DNA of 7,404 bases from Spirochaetaceae bacterium (GTDB lineage: Bacteria > Spirochaetota > Spirochaetia > SZUA-6 > RPPD01). The notes beneath the pieces were generated by a model. It was not told the DNA's origin. It saw only the letters and a list, made by a program, of their open reading frames with translations, and did no database searches. The stretch covers positions 1 to 7,404 of the forward strand of contig RPPD01000100.1 in NCBI GenBank assembly GCA_003818675.1, written 5' to 3'. This document shows positions 6,277-7,404 of the stretch, one piece after another. The first letter of the stretch is position 1. Each line of letters begins with the position of its first letter. The position numbers and the translations under genes are program-made.

Positions 6277-6310
6277 TGGCCGGCGCCGAATAAAACAGAC
6301 AGGAGAATGC

Positions 6311-6982
6311 ATGGAACAGAAAAATATCATTGAGGCTGTGGAAAACCGTTACACTGGTCTGGCTGAGGTTGAGTGCTGCCTTTCCTGCGGCGGCGCTGCG
6401 CAGAAAGCCGGCATAACAAAAGGAGAGGTCTGCGTGGATTTCGGCTCAGGCCGCGGCACTGACGTCATCCGCATGGCTACAGAAACCGGAGCAGAAGGAT
6501 TTGTCTATGGAATTGACGCCACCCGCGCCATGATAGAAAAGGCAAGTGTGTTGGCAGAAAAGCTTGGCGTGAAAAACGCGACATTTATCGAGGCTGAGCT
6601 TGACAAATTGCCATTGGCCGCGGCGATTGTTGACTGCGTGGTCTCCAATTGCACCATCAACCACGCTTCTGACAAAAAAGCGGTTTGGCGGGAGATTTAT
6701 CGTGTTCTCAAGCCTGGCGGGAGGTTTGTCGTGAGCGACATCTACGCATCAACGCCCGTACCAATGGAATATGCAAAAGATCCGCAGGCAATTGCCGAAT
6801 GCTGGGCTGGTTCGCAGACCAGGCAGGATTACCTTGACACCGTGCTTGATGTTGGATTTTCGGGCGTGCACATCCTCGAGGAATCGGAACCTTACGAAAA
6901 GGGCAGGATCCAGGTATCCAGTTTCACCATTGCCGGTGAAAAACCCGCGGGATGCAGCTGCAGTTCCGGTTGTTGCAGTTGA
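6311..6982 (+). CDS. ArsM-like class I SAM-dependent methyltransferase with Cys-rich tail
   Basis: The product is 223 residues. Motif I, VDFGSGRGTD (42-51), binds S-adenosylmethionine. The acidic residue of the second strand is Asp69 in YGIDATRAM, and VLKPGGRFVVSDI (132-144) is the typical post-III strand region. Several cysteines sit where arsenite methyltransferases (ArsM) have theirs: the CC pair and CxSCGG near 22-28, Cys114 in VSNCTINH, and Cys164 in AECWAG. The C-terminus GCSCSSGCCS adds four more. This suggests a thiophilic substrate such as arsenic or another soft metal or metalloid, though the N-terminal part is shorter than in classical ArsM and the true substrate is unknown. The start is secure: AGGAG (6301-6305) lies 5 nt upstream. 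It follows marR by 34 bp and precedes the radical SAM gene by 34 bp, which suggests a single transcript. The gene looks intact. Confidence 0.87.
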   Translation: MEQKNIIEAVENRYTGLAEVECCLSCGGAAQKAGITKGEVCVDFGSGRGTDVIRMATETGAEGFVYGIDATRAMIEKASVLAEKLGVKNATFIEAELDKLPLAAAIVDCVVSNCTINHASDKKAVWREIYRVLKPGGRFVVSDIYASTPVPMEYAKDPQAIAECWAGSQTRQDYLDTVLDVGFSGVHILEESEPYEKGRIQVSSFTIAGEKPAGCSCSSGCCS

Positions 6983-7016
6983 TTATTCAAATTGAACGGA
7001 AAACTCTGGAATAAAC

Positions 7017-7404
7017 ATGAAGGCTTCAAGTCACAATATTACTGGAAAACTTTTCAATTCGGATAAATGGTTTATAATCAATCTGCTTTCGCGAAATGCA
7101 GACATCACGGATGAAAAGCATGTCAGGATGATCGAGGAGGGAACACCGGATCCACAGCTGCTGGAAAAGGGTTACATGGTTGATCCTGATGCGGAGCAAG
7201 AGGCGTACCGTCTGGCCTACCTGGAATTCCTCGACAACCGCAAAACTGAAGAAGTTCAAATATTTTACGCGCCATGGTATTCGTGCAACTTCGCCTGCGG
7301 TTATTGCTATCAGGCGTCATATGACGGGGCGTCAGGTGTTCCTCCGGTGCAACAGGACGTCATCCGGGCTTTTTTCGCGTACATTGACCAGAACTTCGCG
7401 GGCA
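7017..7404 (+). CDS. Radical SAM protein, 3' end outside the window
   Basis: The frame is open from the ATG at 7017 to the right edge, giving 129 residues. The radical SAM signature CNFACGYC gives the CX3CX2C cluster-binding cysteines Cys90, Cys94 and Cys97, followed by Tyr-Gln, as in many SPASM-type enzymes. Before it lies an N-terminal region of about 80 residues (FNSDKWFIINLLSRNADIT, then LEKGYMVDPDAEQEAY). It resembles the PqqD/RRE-like leader-binding region of radical SAM peptide maturases, with strands, a small helix and a 'GYxVD..' turn. The start is moderately sure: only a weak GGA lies 6 nt upstream. It follows the methyltransferase by 34 bp. Its substrate cannot be inferred from this part; a peptide or metalloid role are both open. 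Confidence 0.85.
   Translation, partial: MKASSHNITGKLFNSDKWFIINLLSRNADITDEKHVRMIEEGTPDPQLLEKGYMVDPDAEQEAYRLAYLEFLDNRKTEEVQIFYAPWYSCNFACGYCYQASYDGASGVPPVQQDVIRAFFAYIDQNFAG

Noticed and set aside
6281..6288. Palindrome CGGCGCCG between marR and the methyltransferase, a possible terminator.
   Set aside because: The stem would be too short without a proper loop and is not followed by a T-run; the following gene has its own SD close by.
1..7404. CRISPR arrays, tRNA or rRNA genes, insertion sequences and attachment sites.
   Set aside because: No regularly spaced repeats, tRNA cloverleaf-like segments, transposase-like frames or terminal inverted repeats were seen on either strand.

Overview
The window reads as a chromosomal stretch of a free-living or gut-type bacterium that secretes lipoproteins, uses strong Shine-Dalgarno (SD) sites, and appears to handle pectin-type sugars. 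Three proteins have lipoprotein-like signal peptides ending in Cys and one has a classical signal peptide, which fits a Gram-negative-like envelope. I cannot place the organism from sequence alone. A polygalacturonase beside a secreted beta-propeller and a sugar-binding protein would suit Lentisphaerota/Verrucomicrobiota, Bacteroidota or spirochaete-like lineages, but this is only a guess.

Left part (1-1680). A lipoprotein gene of unknown function leaves the window at the left edge on the minus strand, behind a very good sigma70-type promoter. Divergent from it is a beta-carbonic anhydrase whose frame is broken in mid-gene by what looks like an internal deletion of about 53 nt. Convergent with that is a small lipocalin-like lipoprotein. 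Its 5' region (1580-1683) is crowded with two small dyads, a TATAAT box and an antisense-facing SD.

Middle part (1684-5801). This is a small pectin-type locus. A GH28 polygalacturonase (minus) diverges from a lipoprotein with about seven beta-propeller-like repeats (plus), followed by a convergent ABC-type sugar-binding protein (minus). The natural reading is that the secreted propeller and GH28 act on galacturonan fragments, which the binding protein would capture. No permease genes are present. The binding protein is broken by an internal deletion with frameshift near its C-terminus, and the GH28 enzyme has Arg where the family has the active-site His of the Gly-His-Gly motif.

Right part (5802-7404). 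A plus-strand set comprises a MarR-family regulator, a Cys-rich ArsM-like SAM methyltransferase and a radical SAM protein that leaves the right edge; the two gaps are both 34 bp, so this is probably one operon. The MarR protein also appears to lack about 12-15 residues between its recognition helix and wing, this time without a frame change.

The most striking point is that three unrelated genes within 7.4 kb each carry what looks like a short internal deletion of tens of nucleotides. Either the genome is decaying through short deletions, or the assembly or read set dropped short segments. The least described intact biology is the MarR/methyltransferase/radical-SAM operon and the propeller lipoprotein paired with GH28.
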